The notes beneath the pieces were generated by a model. The model ran no database searches, was not told the origin of the DNA, and saw only the letters and a program-made list of their open reading frames with translations. DNA of 64,000 nt from Lachnospiraceae bacterium (GTDB lineage Bacteria > Bacillota > Clostridia > Lachnospirales > Lachnospiraceae), in NCBI GenBank assembly GCA_015057555.1, contig SVEC01000005.1:62001-126000 (forward strand). The letters are read 5' to 3'. Shown one piece after another: positions 33,483 through 40,893 of the stretch; the stretch's first letter is position 1, and every line of letters starts with the position of its first letter. Both the position numbers and the translations under genes were made by a program.

Positions 33483-33851
33483 TTATACCCCCTGTGTTGT
33501 ATCGTCTTCACTTGAATCTATCATATTACAATACTTCATCTCATCTATTTGCTCATCGATTGTCCTATATTGTTTTTGCATATATCGATAGACTTCTTCA
33601 TTGCTTTCCATTATGTCATTGGCTCTAAAATTAATCTCTTCATATATAGAAGATATAAATTCATAGCCTTCCTGATTTCTCTCGGAAACAATAATGTTTT
33701 GCAACAAATTTAATAAACGTATTTGTCTATCTTCTCCTTCTTCCATAAACAGCTTGCATTGTCTAGATAAATCGTCATACTCTTCTCTTATGATTTCCAT
33801 ATGATGTATCTTTCCAGCATAATCTATATAATCTAAATTATCGTGATTCAT
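33483..33851 (-). CDS. Helical protein, candidate type VII cargo accessory
   Basis: Not recognised by motif. 122 residues, almost wholly helical and acidic (YDDLSRQCKLFMEEGEDRQ, FISSIYEEINFRANDIMESN), without signal peptide. Size and helical make-up are like the small WXG100-like partners (Lap2/DUF3958 or DUF5082 types) of LXG cargo, but no defining motif can be read. It starts right at the stop of the lipoprotein gene (GATTAAATG) and ends one base before moxR, so it belongs to the same transcript. Confidence 0.7.
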   Translation of the reverse strand: MNHDNLDYIDYAGKIHHMEIIREEYDDLSRQCKLFMEEGEDRQIRLLNLLQNIIVSERNQEGYEFISSIYEEINFRANDIMESNEEVYRYMQKQYRTIDEQIDEMKYCNMIDSSEDDTTQGV

Positions 33852-34544
33852 TTAATCATCCCCTTCAGCCAATTCTTTTGCCTCTTCCATCTTTTGTTGC
33901 CATTCTTCGTTAGTGATTTCGTAACTAATACCAGCACCAAATTCATATTCCAACATTACAACATCACTGTCTTCATAATACAAAGAATGTGTTACTTTCC
34001 ATTGTTTACTTGGTGTTCCTAACACAGTTTGTGTCATAGCAGAATATCCTTCCATTCTAAATGCCAGCATAGCATACTCCGTCATAGTACACTCTCCTGT
34101 GATAATATAACAAATATGCGTAAATTCATCATTTATTGTCACAACAATCCCAGTATCCATAGCACCATTTATTTGACTTTCCAGAAAATTTAAATATGCA
34201 TTGTATTGTTCTTCATTACATAACAAAACAATAGTTCCCATGTCATTTAAATATACATCTTCAAAATACACACCTTGCTCTTGGAGATTATATAAAAATT
34301 CCTCCATCCTATCTTCTTTGTTTGCACCATTTATACCCGATAATGCAATTTCAGGTAATTCAATTTCCACACTCTTTTGTTTTTCAAAACTATGTATTCT
34401 AGGTATAGATACTTTTTTACTTTCTTTAGTTGATTTTTCCATACCATTTTGCTTTATTTTTGAATTTGAGTTGCATCCTGCAAAAACTATTGTTACAAGT
34501 GCAAAACACACTAATAAAATCACTACATTTTTTCTTGTTTTCAT
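33852..34544 (-). CDS. Lipoprotein in the LXG-like cluster
   Basis: A 230-residue lipoprotein: signal MKTRKNVVILLVCFALV with lipobox VFAGCN (Cys23). The exterior domain is acidic with a mixed pattern and no recognised fold. GGAGG lies nine bases before the ATG. Immunity lipoproteins often sit beside LXG toxins, and this one directly follows the LXG-like gene, so it could be the cognate immunity factor; that is inference only. Confidence 0.8.
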   Translation of the reverse strand: MKTRKNVVILLVCFALVTIVFAGCNSNSKIKQNGMEKSTKESKKVSIPRIHSFEKQKSVEIELPEIALSGINGANKEDRMEEFLYNLQEQGVYFEDVYLNDMGTIVLLCNEEQYNAYLNFLESQINGAMDTGIVVTINDEFTHICYIITGECTMTEYAMLAFRMEGYSAMTQTVLGTPSKQWKVTHSLYYEDSDVVMLEYEFGAGISYEITNEEWQQKMEEAKELAEGDD

Positions 34545-34556
34545 AATCCCTCCATA

Positions 34557-35990
34557 TTAGTATGCTGGTGCAAGAATCCCACCCGGCAATCCAGCTGGAA
34601 TTCCAATAATCTGTGTTGCTAATTCCCAATCACTAACGCTTACGATTGGCAGTGCATTAGCACTCAATAAAGAAACCGAAGAACCATCCGGTGTCCATCC
34701 TCCAGAATTAGGCTCATATTTCACTCCACAAGCCGTGGTTACAGTGGCTTTTTCTGCATAATAAGCATGGGTATCATTTTTTACTTCTCCTACAGTAGTT
34801 GTCACTCCTGTTTCCAAGTAATAAGTATTATTCGAAAGATTCACCCCCGCCTTTAAGTATACACTTGTATTTTGATCTAATTTTTTTGAATATTTTACGT
34901 TACCACTTTCATCTGTTCCAGAAATGCTACAATCTCCCAAACTCAAGGAACTGCTACTTAAATAATTATTATTTTTCTCAGTAAGTGAATTTGATATAGG
35001 AAAATCCGAGTCATTTTTTAGTGTAACTGTATTTTCATAATACACGGTAAAACCTAAACCCAAAGGAATTTCCTCATATCCACGTTTAAAAGACATTGAT
35101 GGTAATACAGCTTTTGCTACTTCATTTACTTTGTCTAAATATTCTAGCCTATCCTTTTCCGGCATGTCCTTCATCTTTGTTGGTGGAATATAATCTTCTC
35201 CTAGTTCTTCTCTAATTAAATCTCCTGCATTTAACTTGTCTATCGTAGACTCCAAATTTTCAAATGCTGAACAATCAACATTGTGATAATAATAATTTCC
35301 ATTGCGTGTCACGCCTATATTTTCTAGTTGCTGGATAGCTTTTGCTAATGCGTCATTTAAAACATCAGCATAATAGTATAATCCATACAAATCCCTTAAC
35401 AAAATTTCAACGTAACTGATTTTTATGGAATAATACGACATAGCTCGGCTTAACACCGCCAATTCATGGGCATATGAATCAATATTGCATTGATATAATT
35501 CATAGGTGTTTTCATATCCCTCTGGAACCTTCTGCGGACTTGTATCGGTCATTCCCACCTCATAATCCTTACCATATGATGTTTTGGGCTCGTACGCCTT
35601 AAATATTAACGATTTTAAAAACTGCACCGCCATTGTATGTAGATTATTAATTTCATTATATTGTTCACATAAACTATTATACATTTCAACCCAGTAATCT
35701 TGGTCTATATCATTATCACTAGGAAATAAACTATGTAATCTTTCAATATATTTTCCATTTGCCTCAGCTTTTCTGTCACAAATATCAATTATCCCCTTCG
35801 CCACGGGTAATTGTGCTGTTTGTATATAGGTTTTGTGAGAAGAAATAGCTTCCGAATTATTTTCCTCATCATTTAAGTATTCTTCAAACCTTTTTATTAA
35901 TATTTCTACATTTTGCTTCGTATTAGTCAACTGAGTAGTCATCATAACTAACTCTTGAACTGTATCCTGCTTATTTATTAAAACTCCCAT
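34557..35990 (-). CDS. LXG-like type VII secretion cargo protein
   Basis: A 477-residue protein without signal peptide. The first ~240 residues are helical and follow the LXG pattern: FEEYLNDEENNSEAISSHKTY, then PVAKGIIDICDRKAEANGKY and IDQDYWVEMYNSLCEQYNEI, as in LXG domains, although the L-x-G tripeptide itself is not seen. Residues ~310-477 form a separate beta-rich, Ser/Thr/Asn-rich module that could be the effector or a binding domain; it matches no toxin I know. The gene follows a DUF3130-like gene by one base, the normal companion of LXG proteins. The family call is moderate. Confidence 0.6.
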   Translation of the reverse strand: MGVLINKQDTVQELVMMTTQLTNTKQNVEILIKRFEEYLNDEENNSEAISSHKTYIQTAQLPVAKGIIDICDRKAEANGKYIERLHSLFPSDNDIDQDYWVEMYNSLCEQYNEINNLHTMAVQFLKSLIFKAYEPKTSYGKDYEVGMTDTSPQKVPEGYENTYELYQCNIDSYAHELAVLSRAMSYYSIKISYVEILLRDLYGLYYYADVLNDALAKAIQQLENIGVTRNGNYYYHNVDCSAFENLESTIDKLNAGDLIREELGEDYIPPTKMKDMPEKDRLEYLDKVNEVAKAVLPSMSFKRGYEEIPLGLGFTVYYENTVTLKNDSDFPISNSLTEKNNNYLSSSSLSLGDCSISGTDESGNVKYSKKLDQNTSVYLKAGVNLSNNTYYLETGVTTTVGEVKNDTHAYYAEKATVTTACGVKYEPNSGGWTPDGSSVSLLSANALPIVSVSDWELATQIIGIPAGLPGGILAPAY

Positions 35991-35991
35991 A

Positions 35992-36267
35992 TCATTCTCC
36001 TATCGCTTTATTTATATCCCCAGCCGCTTCTTCATCAACACCTTGTAATGCCCACGAAATATCTTTAATTGTTTCTGCATCCCTCTTAATTATTCCGTCA
36101 TACTGTTTCATTTCTCCTTGTAACGCAGAATATAATCCTTGAGCTTCTGTGTGAGCTGGCAAACCTAAAACTGTTGACTTTTTTACATTCTGCAGTAATA
36201 CATCATTATCTATTAAAATATTATCCGATAATGCAACAGCAGTATCTACACTAATTTTAATTCCCAT
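35992..36267 (-). CDS. DUF3130/TIGR04197-like small type VII cargo (Lap1-like)
   Basis: A 91-residue helical protein beginning MGIKISVDTAVALSDNIL and continuing LGLPAHTEAQGLYSALQGEM, a good match by eye to the TIGR04197/DUF3130 family of type VII secretion substrates (Lap1 type), which form a complex with LXG proteins to bring them to the secretion ATPase. The C-terminus has WALQGVDEEAAGDINKAI. GGAGG precedes the ATG. It directly precedes the LXG-like gene (one-base gap). The core secretion genes (EsxA, EssB, EssC) are not in the window. Confidence 0.72.
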   Translation of the reverse strand: MGIKISVDTAVALSDNILIDNDVLLQNVKKSTVLGLPAHTEAQGLYSALQGEMKQYDGIIKRDAETIKDISWALQGVDEEAAGDINKAIGE

Positions 36268-36268
36268 T

Positions 36269-36709
36269 TCATTCTTCCTCCACTCTATTACTTATAGAAT
36301 CCAAAACATAATCCATATCTTTTTTCCACTTTTCAAATTGCCCATCAACATTACACATAATCACAGCATAAAAATGTCCAATCGCCTGATATGAAACTAA
36401 CACATAATGCTTATCAAACCCTTCATTGAAATAAACCTTACTCTGCCGTACACCATCAACAATTCTATATGTACACTCTGGTTCAGATACATCACAACAT
36501 CTTCTTTTTATATCGTTATACATTATCATATTTTGCTCTGAAACATTTACATTTGATGCCTCGCACTCCATTATAATAATTGTGTTATCTTTTTTATCCC
36601 TAAAGCATTCTGCGCTATTCATTCCTGAATCTTTTAATCTTACATAATCATCAGGAATTTTTATGGAAAAGCTATCATTAAATAGCGTATATTTTCTTAC
36701 TATACCCAC
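36269..36709 (-). CDS. Hypothetical protein, 146 residues, first gene of the LXG-like run
   Basis: Not recognised with certainty. The pattern FNDSFSIKIPDDYVRL, then VDGQFEKWKKDMDYVLDSI resembles the Mog1/PsbP/DcrB fold, a small alpha-beta domain often found next to LXG and other polymorphic-toxin genes. No signal peptide is seen. It starts at GTG 36707-36709 with GGAGG upstream. Its stop is one base before the DUF3130-like gene. A chaperone or immunity function is possible but not shown. Confidence 0.65.
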   Translation of the reverse strand: MGIVRKYTLFNDSFSIKIPDDYVRLKDSGMNSAECFRDKKDNTIIIMECEASNVNVSEQNMIMYNDIKRRCCDVSEPECTYRIVDGVRQSKVYFNEGFDKHYVLVSYQAIGHFYAVIMCNVDGQFEKWKKDMDYVLDSISNRVEEE

Positions 36710-36754
36710 TTCTTTCCTCCTATTTCACATTCTTTTATCTCCCATAATCCACTA

Positions 36755-36781
36755 ACGCCAGAAAGCAGTCCCTTCTGGCGT
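36755..36781 (-). terminator. Hairpin between malic enzyme and LXG-like run
   Basis: ACGCCAGAA (36755-36763) pairs perfectly with TTCTGGCGT (36773-36781), but the minus strand lacks a T-run after it. Termination may be partial, and read-through from malic enzyme into the LXG-like run cannot be excluded. Confidence 0.4.
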
Positions 36782-36792
36782 AGTTTACATAA

Positions 36793-37962
36793 CTATTTTG
36801 TAATTCCCAGCCTAACTGCCTCATCTGACACTGCCTTAGCCACTGCTTGTGCTACCCGCTCATCAAAGGCTCCTGGTATAATGTATTCCTCATTAAGCTC
36901 ATCCTCCGATACGATGGCTGCAATGGCCTTAGCGGCTGCAACCTTCATGGATTCAGTTATAGCTTTAGCCCTAACATCTAAAGCTCCTCTAAATATTCCA
37001 GGGAATACAAGCACATTATTAATCTGGTTAGGATAGTCAGAACGGCCTGTAGCCATTACTCTTACATTACCCTTTTTAGCCTCCTCCGGCATAATCTCCG
37101 GAGTTGGATTAGCCATAGCAAATACTATAGAATCTGTAGCCATAGTTGCTACCATTTCAGCAGTAAGCACTCCCGGAGCAGACACTCCTATAAATACATC
37201 CTTGCCCTTTATTATATCTGCTAACGAGCCTCGCTCCTTGTACGAATTTGTCATCTGTGCCATCTCTTCCTGTGCAGGATTCATCCATTCCTCGCCTGGA
37301 CAAAGAGCACCATTCTTGTCAACTAAAACTACATTCCCTACGCCCAGCTCCATAAGTAGCTTGCAGATGGATATACCAGCTGAACCGGCACCATTTATAA
37401 CCACATTGATCTCTTCAAATTTCTTATCAACAAGCTTAACTGCATTGATAAGACCGGCAGAAACCACAATAGCTGTACCATGCTGGTCATCGTGGAATAC
37501 TGGAATATCTAACTCCTCCTTAAGACGACGCTCTATCTCAAAGCATCTTGGAGCAGAGATATCCTCTAGATTTACACCACCAAACACTGGAGCGATTCTT
37601 TTGACAGTCTCAACTATCTCATCCACATCCTTGGTATCTAGGCATATCGGAAACGCATCAACTCCAGCAAACTCCTTGAAAAGAATTGCTTTCCCTTCCA
37701 TAACTGGAATTGCGGCTTCAGGCCCTATATCTCCTAAGCCAAGCACCGCAGTACCATCAGAAACCACTGCAACAGTATTTGATTTACAGGTGTATTTGTA
37801 CACATCCTGCTTATTGTCTCTTATTTTTCTGCATGGTTCAGCAACACCCGGGGTGTAGGCTGTGCTTAAATCCTCTCTAGTTTTTACCTGCACTCGCGAG
37901 GTCACCTGAAGCTTTCCAGGTCCTGCCTCGTGCATTTTCAAGCTAAGCTCATTGTAGTCCAT
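36793..37962 (-). CDS. NADP-type malic enzyme (oxaloacetate-decarboxylating)
   Basis: A 389-residue malic enzyme of the short bacterial type (MaeB without the phosphotransacetylase domain). It converts malate to pyruvate and CO2. Family segments are TAYTPGVAEPCRKI, LGLGDIGPEAAIPVMEGKA, FHDDQHGTAIV, the NAD(P)-binding INGAGSAGISI and RSDYPNQINNVLVFPGIFRG. GAGG precedes the ATG. It follows a small coiled-coil gene by 20 bases in the same direction. Confidence 0.95.
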   Translation of the reverse strand: MDYNELSLKMHEAGPGKLQVTSRVQVKTREDLSTAYTPGVAEPCRKIRDNKQDVYKYTCKSNTVAVVSDGTAVLGLGDIGPEAAIPVMEGKAILFKEFAGVDAFPICLDTKDVDEIVETVKRIAPVFGGVNLEDISAPRCFEIERRLKEELDIPVFHDDQHGTAIVVSAGLINAVKLVDKKFEEINVVINGAGSAGISICKLLMELGVGNVVLVDKNGALCPGEEWMNPAQEEMAQMTNSYKERGSLADIIKGKDVFIGVSAPGVLTAEMVATMATDSIVFAMANPTPEIMPEEAKKGNVRVMATGRSDYPNQINNVLVFPGIFRGALDVRAKAITESMKVAAAKAIAAIVSEDELNEEYIIPGAFDERVAQAVAKAVSDEAVRLGITK

Positions 37963-37982
37963 TACTATATCCTCGATTCTAA

Positions 37983-38246
37983 TTAGTTAGTCATCTTCAC
38001 ATTTTCAATTTCTTTATTGTAATCATTGATTTTTGCTCTTGCTTCATCTATCTTTGTAATCTGCTCCTTGTACTCCTCAGGCATTACACCTGACTTGCGA
38101 TAGGTCTCGTACATGAGCTTTCCAATCTCCTCAAAGGTATCCTTAACCGTTGACTTCTCTTTAGAAATCTTCGCCTTAATCTTTGTAACCTCAACTGCAT
38201 CTGATGCCTCATTCTTTACATTCTTCATAAACTGCTTAAAATCCAT
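37983..38246 (-). CDS. Small coiled-coil protein
   Basis: An 87-residue, charged, wholly helical protein (MKNVKNEASDAVEVTKIKAK, EEIGKLMYETYRKSG, EEYKEQITKIDEARAKINDYN). The spacing of hydrophobic residues suggests a short antiparallel coiled coil, as in small zinc-ribbon-associated proteins where the C-terminal ribbon is missing. Function is not known. AAAGGAG precedes the ATG. It belongs to the run that begins with JetA-like and ends with malic enzyme. Confidence 0.72.
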   Translation of the reverse strand: MDFKQFMKNVKNEASDAVEVTKIKAKISKEKSTVKDTFEEIGKLMYETYRKSGVMPEEYKEQITKIDEARAKINDYNKEIENVKMTN

Positions 38247-38265
38247 AATTTTCTTCTCCTTTTAA

Positions 38266-38961
38266 TTACTTACTTGTCTTTCCTGTTTTTTTCCACCTAT
38301 TAAGACCATTAATACTTGAAATTGTGTTAATAATCATAAGAACAATATTAGCTATTAAAAACGGTAAATATAAGCTATAAACGCCAAACTCCGGCATTCT
38401 ATCTATCTCATATTTAATTATTCCATCTTTGATATAATTATCTGCGTACAAATATAATACAAGTGCTGCAATGGCTGTAATCACACCGATTATATTCAAT
38501 GCTATAATTGGTTCATTTTTATCATTAACTGCTCCAATCATACCAACTAGCATAGCTAAAGCACCTATAATCAATATTATTCCAACGCCTAGATAGAGGC
38601 CATTCATCTTGCCTCCGCCTAAATCATCTATAAGATATAGTCTAAGCATCTCCCGCGAAAATTCATCTAGGCCTTCTCCTATATAACTCTTTATCAAATA
38701 CTTTGCAGGATTTCCATACATAGCCATAGCAAAAGCTGCTAGGCCTGTTGACAAAAAGGTTACCACCATATACACCAGGGTGTACATAGTCAGATTTATC
38801 TGTTCTGGCTGATTCACTAGCTTAGAAGGCTGTGATTTTTCCACTCTTTCCTCTTTTTGCTCTTTTACGTCTTTCACCGAATCCTCAGCTTTCTTTATTT
38901 CCTTAACTTCCTGCATAAAAGCCTTCTTTTCCTGCTTCCTCTGTGCCTTTGATTTTCCCAT
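38266..38961 (-). CDS. Membrane protein, four helices
   Basis: Unrecognised, 231 residues. The first 45 residues are very charged (KAQRKQEKKAFMQEVKEIKKAED). Hydrophobic helices lie at about 60-82, 123-146, 151-172 and 196-216. The last two helices are related in pattern to those of the neighbouring zinc-ribbon membrane protein (GVITAIAALVLY, LPFLIANIVLMIINTISSING), which suggests a duplicated membrane domain in tandem. It follows that gene by 22 bases. Confidence 0.72.
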   Translation of the reverse strand: MGKSKAQRKQEKKAFMQEVKEIKKAEDSVKDVKEQKEERVEKSQPSKLVNQPEQINLTMYTLVYMVVTFLSTGLAAFAMAMYGNPAKYLIKSYIGEGLDEFSREMLRLYLIDDLGGGKMNGLYLGVGIILIIGALAMLVGMIGAVNDKNEPIIALNIIGVITAIAALVLYLYADNYIKDGIIKYEIDRMPEFGVYSLYLPFLIANIVLMIINTISSINGLNRWKKTGKTSK

Positions 38962-38983
38962 AAATATGTATCCTTTCCCCTAA

Positions 38984-39988
38984 TTATCTAGTAGCCTTCT
39001 TGGCTGCTGATGCAGCAAAAATATTAATAAGATTTACTACAACAGACACAATACCAAGTATAGTAATTAAACTGTATATATTGAACATAGATGCTTCTTC
39101 TGGAGAATACATACCATAGCTTATTCCATCTGTAACAATCTCATCTAGCATAGACTTAATAACCACAAATATAATTACGCCTAGCAATCCGAAAACAAAG
39201 TTTCCTACTGCCTTATTTACTGGACTCTTTACGCAGTTGTATTTAATTCTTGCAAAGCATGACCAAGCATTAAGAGCTCCGATAAGCACCATTACAGTTG
39301 CTGCACCAAACAAAAGTCTTGCAGAGTTATTTGCGTCCTCATAGTCATCCTCATCCATTCCTACAATTTCATCCTCTAAAATTTCATCTGAGTAAACTCC
39401 ACCTATATAAGACTGGCATATATAGAAAAGTGGTTTTGTAATAAATATAACGAAGCACAAAAGCATAACTGCCATAAGCGCTAAGCTTCCTATCGCCACA
39501 CCCTTGCTGGCAGTTGGTGCCTTCTTAGTTCCACCAAAGCTGCGCTGATACACCTGCTGTGGCTGACCATATGGTTGCTGTGGTTGCTGATATCCACCCT
39601 GCATAGGCATTCCCTGTGGAGCCACCATACCTGGTGCCTGTGCAAACATCGGCTGAGCAGTAGGTGCCTGTGCAAAGGTTGGTTGCTGATTAGGCATATA
39701 CTGTGGCGCCTGACTCGGATCAAGCATTATTGTGGCCTCATCATCACCCTTCGCGGTCATATAATTTTCTGGTATAAGCTGTGTTACACTATCATCCCCT
39801 GTAGCTGTCATATAATTCTCAGGAATTAGCTGAGTAACACTATCATCGCCTGCAGCAATCTGCTGTTCTGGTGTCTGATTGATTATCACTTTATCCTGTG
39901 CTACACCCTCAAAGGCTGCCATATTAGCACCACAAGCCGGACAAAACTGATTACCATTTACTTCCATTCCACAAACCGGACAATTCAT
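38984..39988 (-). CDS. Zinc-ribbon membrane protein with Pro/Gln-rich linker
   Basis: A 334-residue protein. An N-terminal zinc ribbon (MNCPVCGMEVNGNQFCPACG) is followed by an acidic repeat region with Thr (two exact 17-residue copies, 47-80, plus a third partial one ending EATIMLD), a Pro/Gln/Met-rich stretch (about 91-150) and four membrane helices (about 165-188, 222-243, 255-280, 300-325). Thr in the context DDSVTQL and DDEATIML resembles the phospho-Thr sites recognised by FHA domains, so regulation by a Ser/Thr kinase is possible. It lies between the radical SAM gene and a second membrane protein. Confidence 0.78.
   Translation of the reverse strand: MNCPVCGMEVNGNQFCPACGANMAAFEGVAQDKVIINQTPEQQIAAGDDSVTQLIPENYMTATGDDSVTQLIPENYMTAKGDDEATIMLDPSQAPQYMPNQQPTFAQAPTAQPMFAQAPGMVAPQGMPMQGGYQQPQQPYGQPQQVYQRSFGGTKKAPTASKGVAIGSLALMAVMLLCFVIFITKPLFYICQSYIGGVYSDEILEDEIVGMDEDDYEDANNSARLLFGAATVMVLIGALNAWSCFARIKYNCVKSPVNKAVGNFVFGLLGVIIFVVIKSMLDEIVTDGISYGMYSPEEASMFNIYSLITILGIVSVVVNLINIFAASAAKKATR
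39749..39850 (-). repeat. Tandem 51-base coding repeat
   Basis: Two adjacent 51-base units encode GDDSVTQLIPENYMTAT and GDDSVTQLIPENYMTAK. They differ at silent and final codons only, which points to selection on the peptide rather than recent slippage. Confidence 0.85.
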
Positions 39989-40002
39989 ATCATTACCTCC
40001 TT

Positions 40003-40878
40003 CTAAAAGTCAAACAGGCTCATCTGAGTTCCCACCTGCTTGTTCTTGTACTCTCTCATGTATCTAAATAATTCTTCTCTGTCATAGACAATGTTATTTT
40101 CTTCACAAAGCTTCACAAAGATTTTCATAAGTCTATCATTATCAGGGCTATTTACTTCGTATGAATTGCCATAGGTCTCTACGTACCTTTCCTTCATACC
40201 TGGAAACAATTTATCCAGCTGCTCATAAAAATACTCCCTGTTCCCCTCTCGAAGAGTAAGTCCGATACCAAAGTTCATTATACCATAAACTCCTGCCTCG
40301 ATACAGTAATTCATAAGTCCTCTAAGGTTTTCTTCTGTATCATTGATAAATGGAAGAAATGGATCTAGCCAAACTATGGTTGGTATTCCCCTCTTCTTCA
40401 TCTCCATAAGAACCTGTACACGTTCCTTGGTGGTGCATACATTTGGTTCTAGCTTTTTACAAAGCTCCTCATCATAGGTGGTTAAGGTCATAGCCACTAT
40501 ACACTTGGTTTTCTTATGGATGCTTTCTAGTATGTCTATATCTCTCATAATTAGATTTGACTTGGTTTGAATCACCACTCCAAAATCAAATCTGTCTATT
40601 ACATTAAGACATCTTCTGGTAATCTTAAGCTCTGCCTCTATAGGCACATACGGGTCAGTCATAGAGCCTGTAGATATCATACCCTTATTTCTCTTTTTCT
40701 TAAGAGTATTTTCCAACAAATCCGCTGCCCTAAGCTTTACCTCTATATCCTCGAAATCGTGATCCATACGATAGCATTTGCTACGGGAATCACAGTATAT
40801 ACACCCGTGGGTACAGCCCCTATACAGATTCATACCATTTTGAGGGGTAAGTATTGCTTTCACTTCTTTATAATGCAT
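40003..40878 (-). CDS. SPL-family radical SAM protein
   Basis: A 291-residue radical SAM enzyme of the spore-photoproduct-lyase-like group. The iron-sulphur motif is RGCTHGCIYCDSR (Cys22, Cys26, Cys29, the CX3CX2C form), with the barrel segments GMISTGSMTDPYVPIE, DFGVVIQTKSNLIMRDIDIL and MTLTTYDEELCKKLEPN typical of Rv2578c/SplB-like proteins. It is shorter than true SplB. The start follows the JetC stop by 15 bases with GGGGAGG as ribosome site, so the gene is part of the JetABC transcript and occupies the place of JetD. Possible role in nucleic-acid repair is family-level inference. Confidence 0.9.
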   Translation of the reverse strand: MHYKEVKAILTPQNGMNLYRGCTHGCIYCDSRSKCYRMDHDFEDIEVKLRAADLLENTLKKKRNKGMISTGSMTDPYVPIEAELKITRRCLNVIDRFDFGVVIQTKSNLIMRDIDILESIHKKTKCIVAMTLTTYDEELCKKLEPNVCTTKERVQVLMEMKKRGIPTIVWLDPFLPFINDTEENLRGLMNYCIEAGVYGIMNFGIGLTLREGNREYFYEQLDKLFPGMKERYVETYGNSYEVNSPDNDRLMKIFVKLCEENNIVYDREELFRYMREYKNKQVGTQMSLFDF

Positions 40879-40893
40879 TTCTTCCTCCCCTTT

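Noticed and set aside
34557-35990. Assigning a specific toxin activity to the C-terminal part of the LXG-like protein
   Set aside because: The last ~170 residues are beta- and Ser/Thr-rich without any catalytic motif I can identify.
37202-37858. 218-residue plus-strand open frame
   Set aside because: Antisense to malic enzyme; no ribosome site and no recognisable domain.
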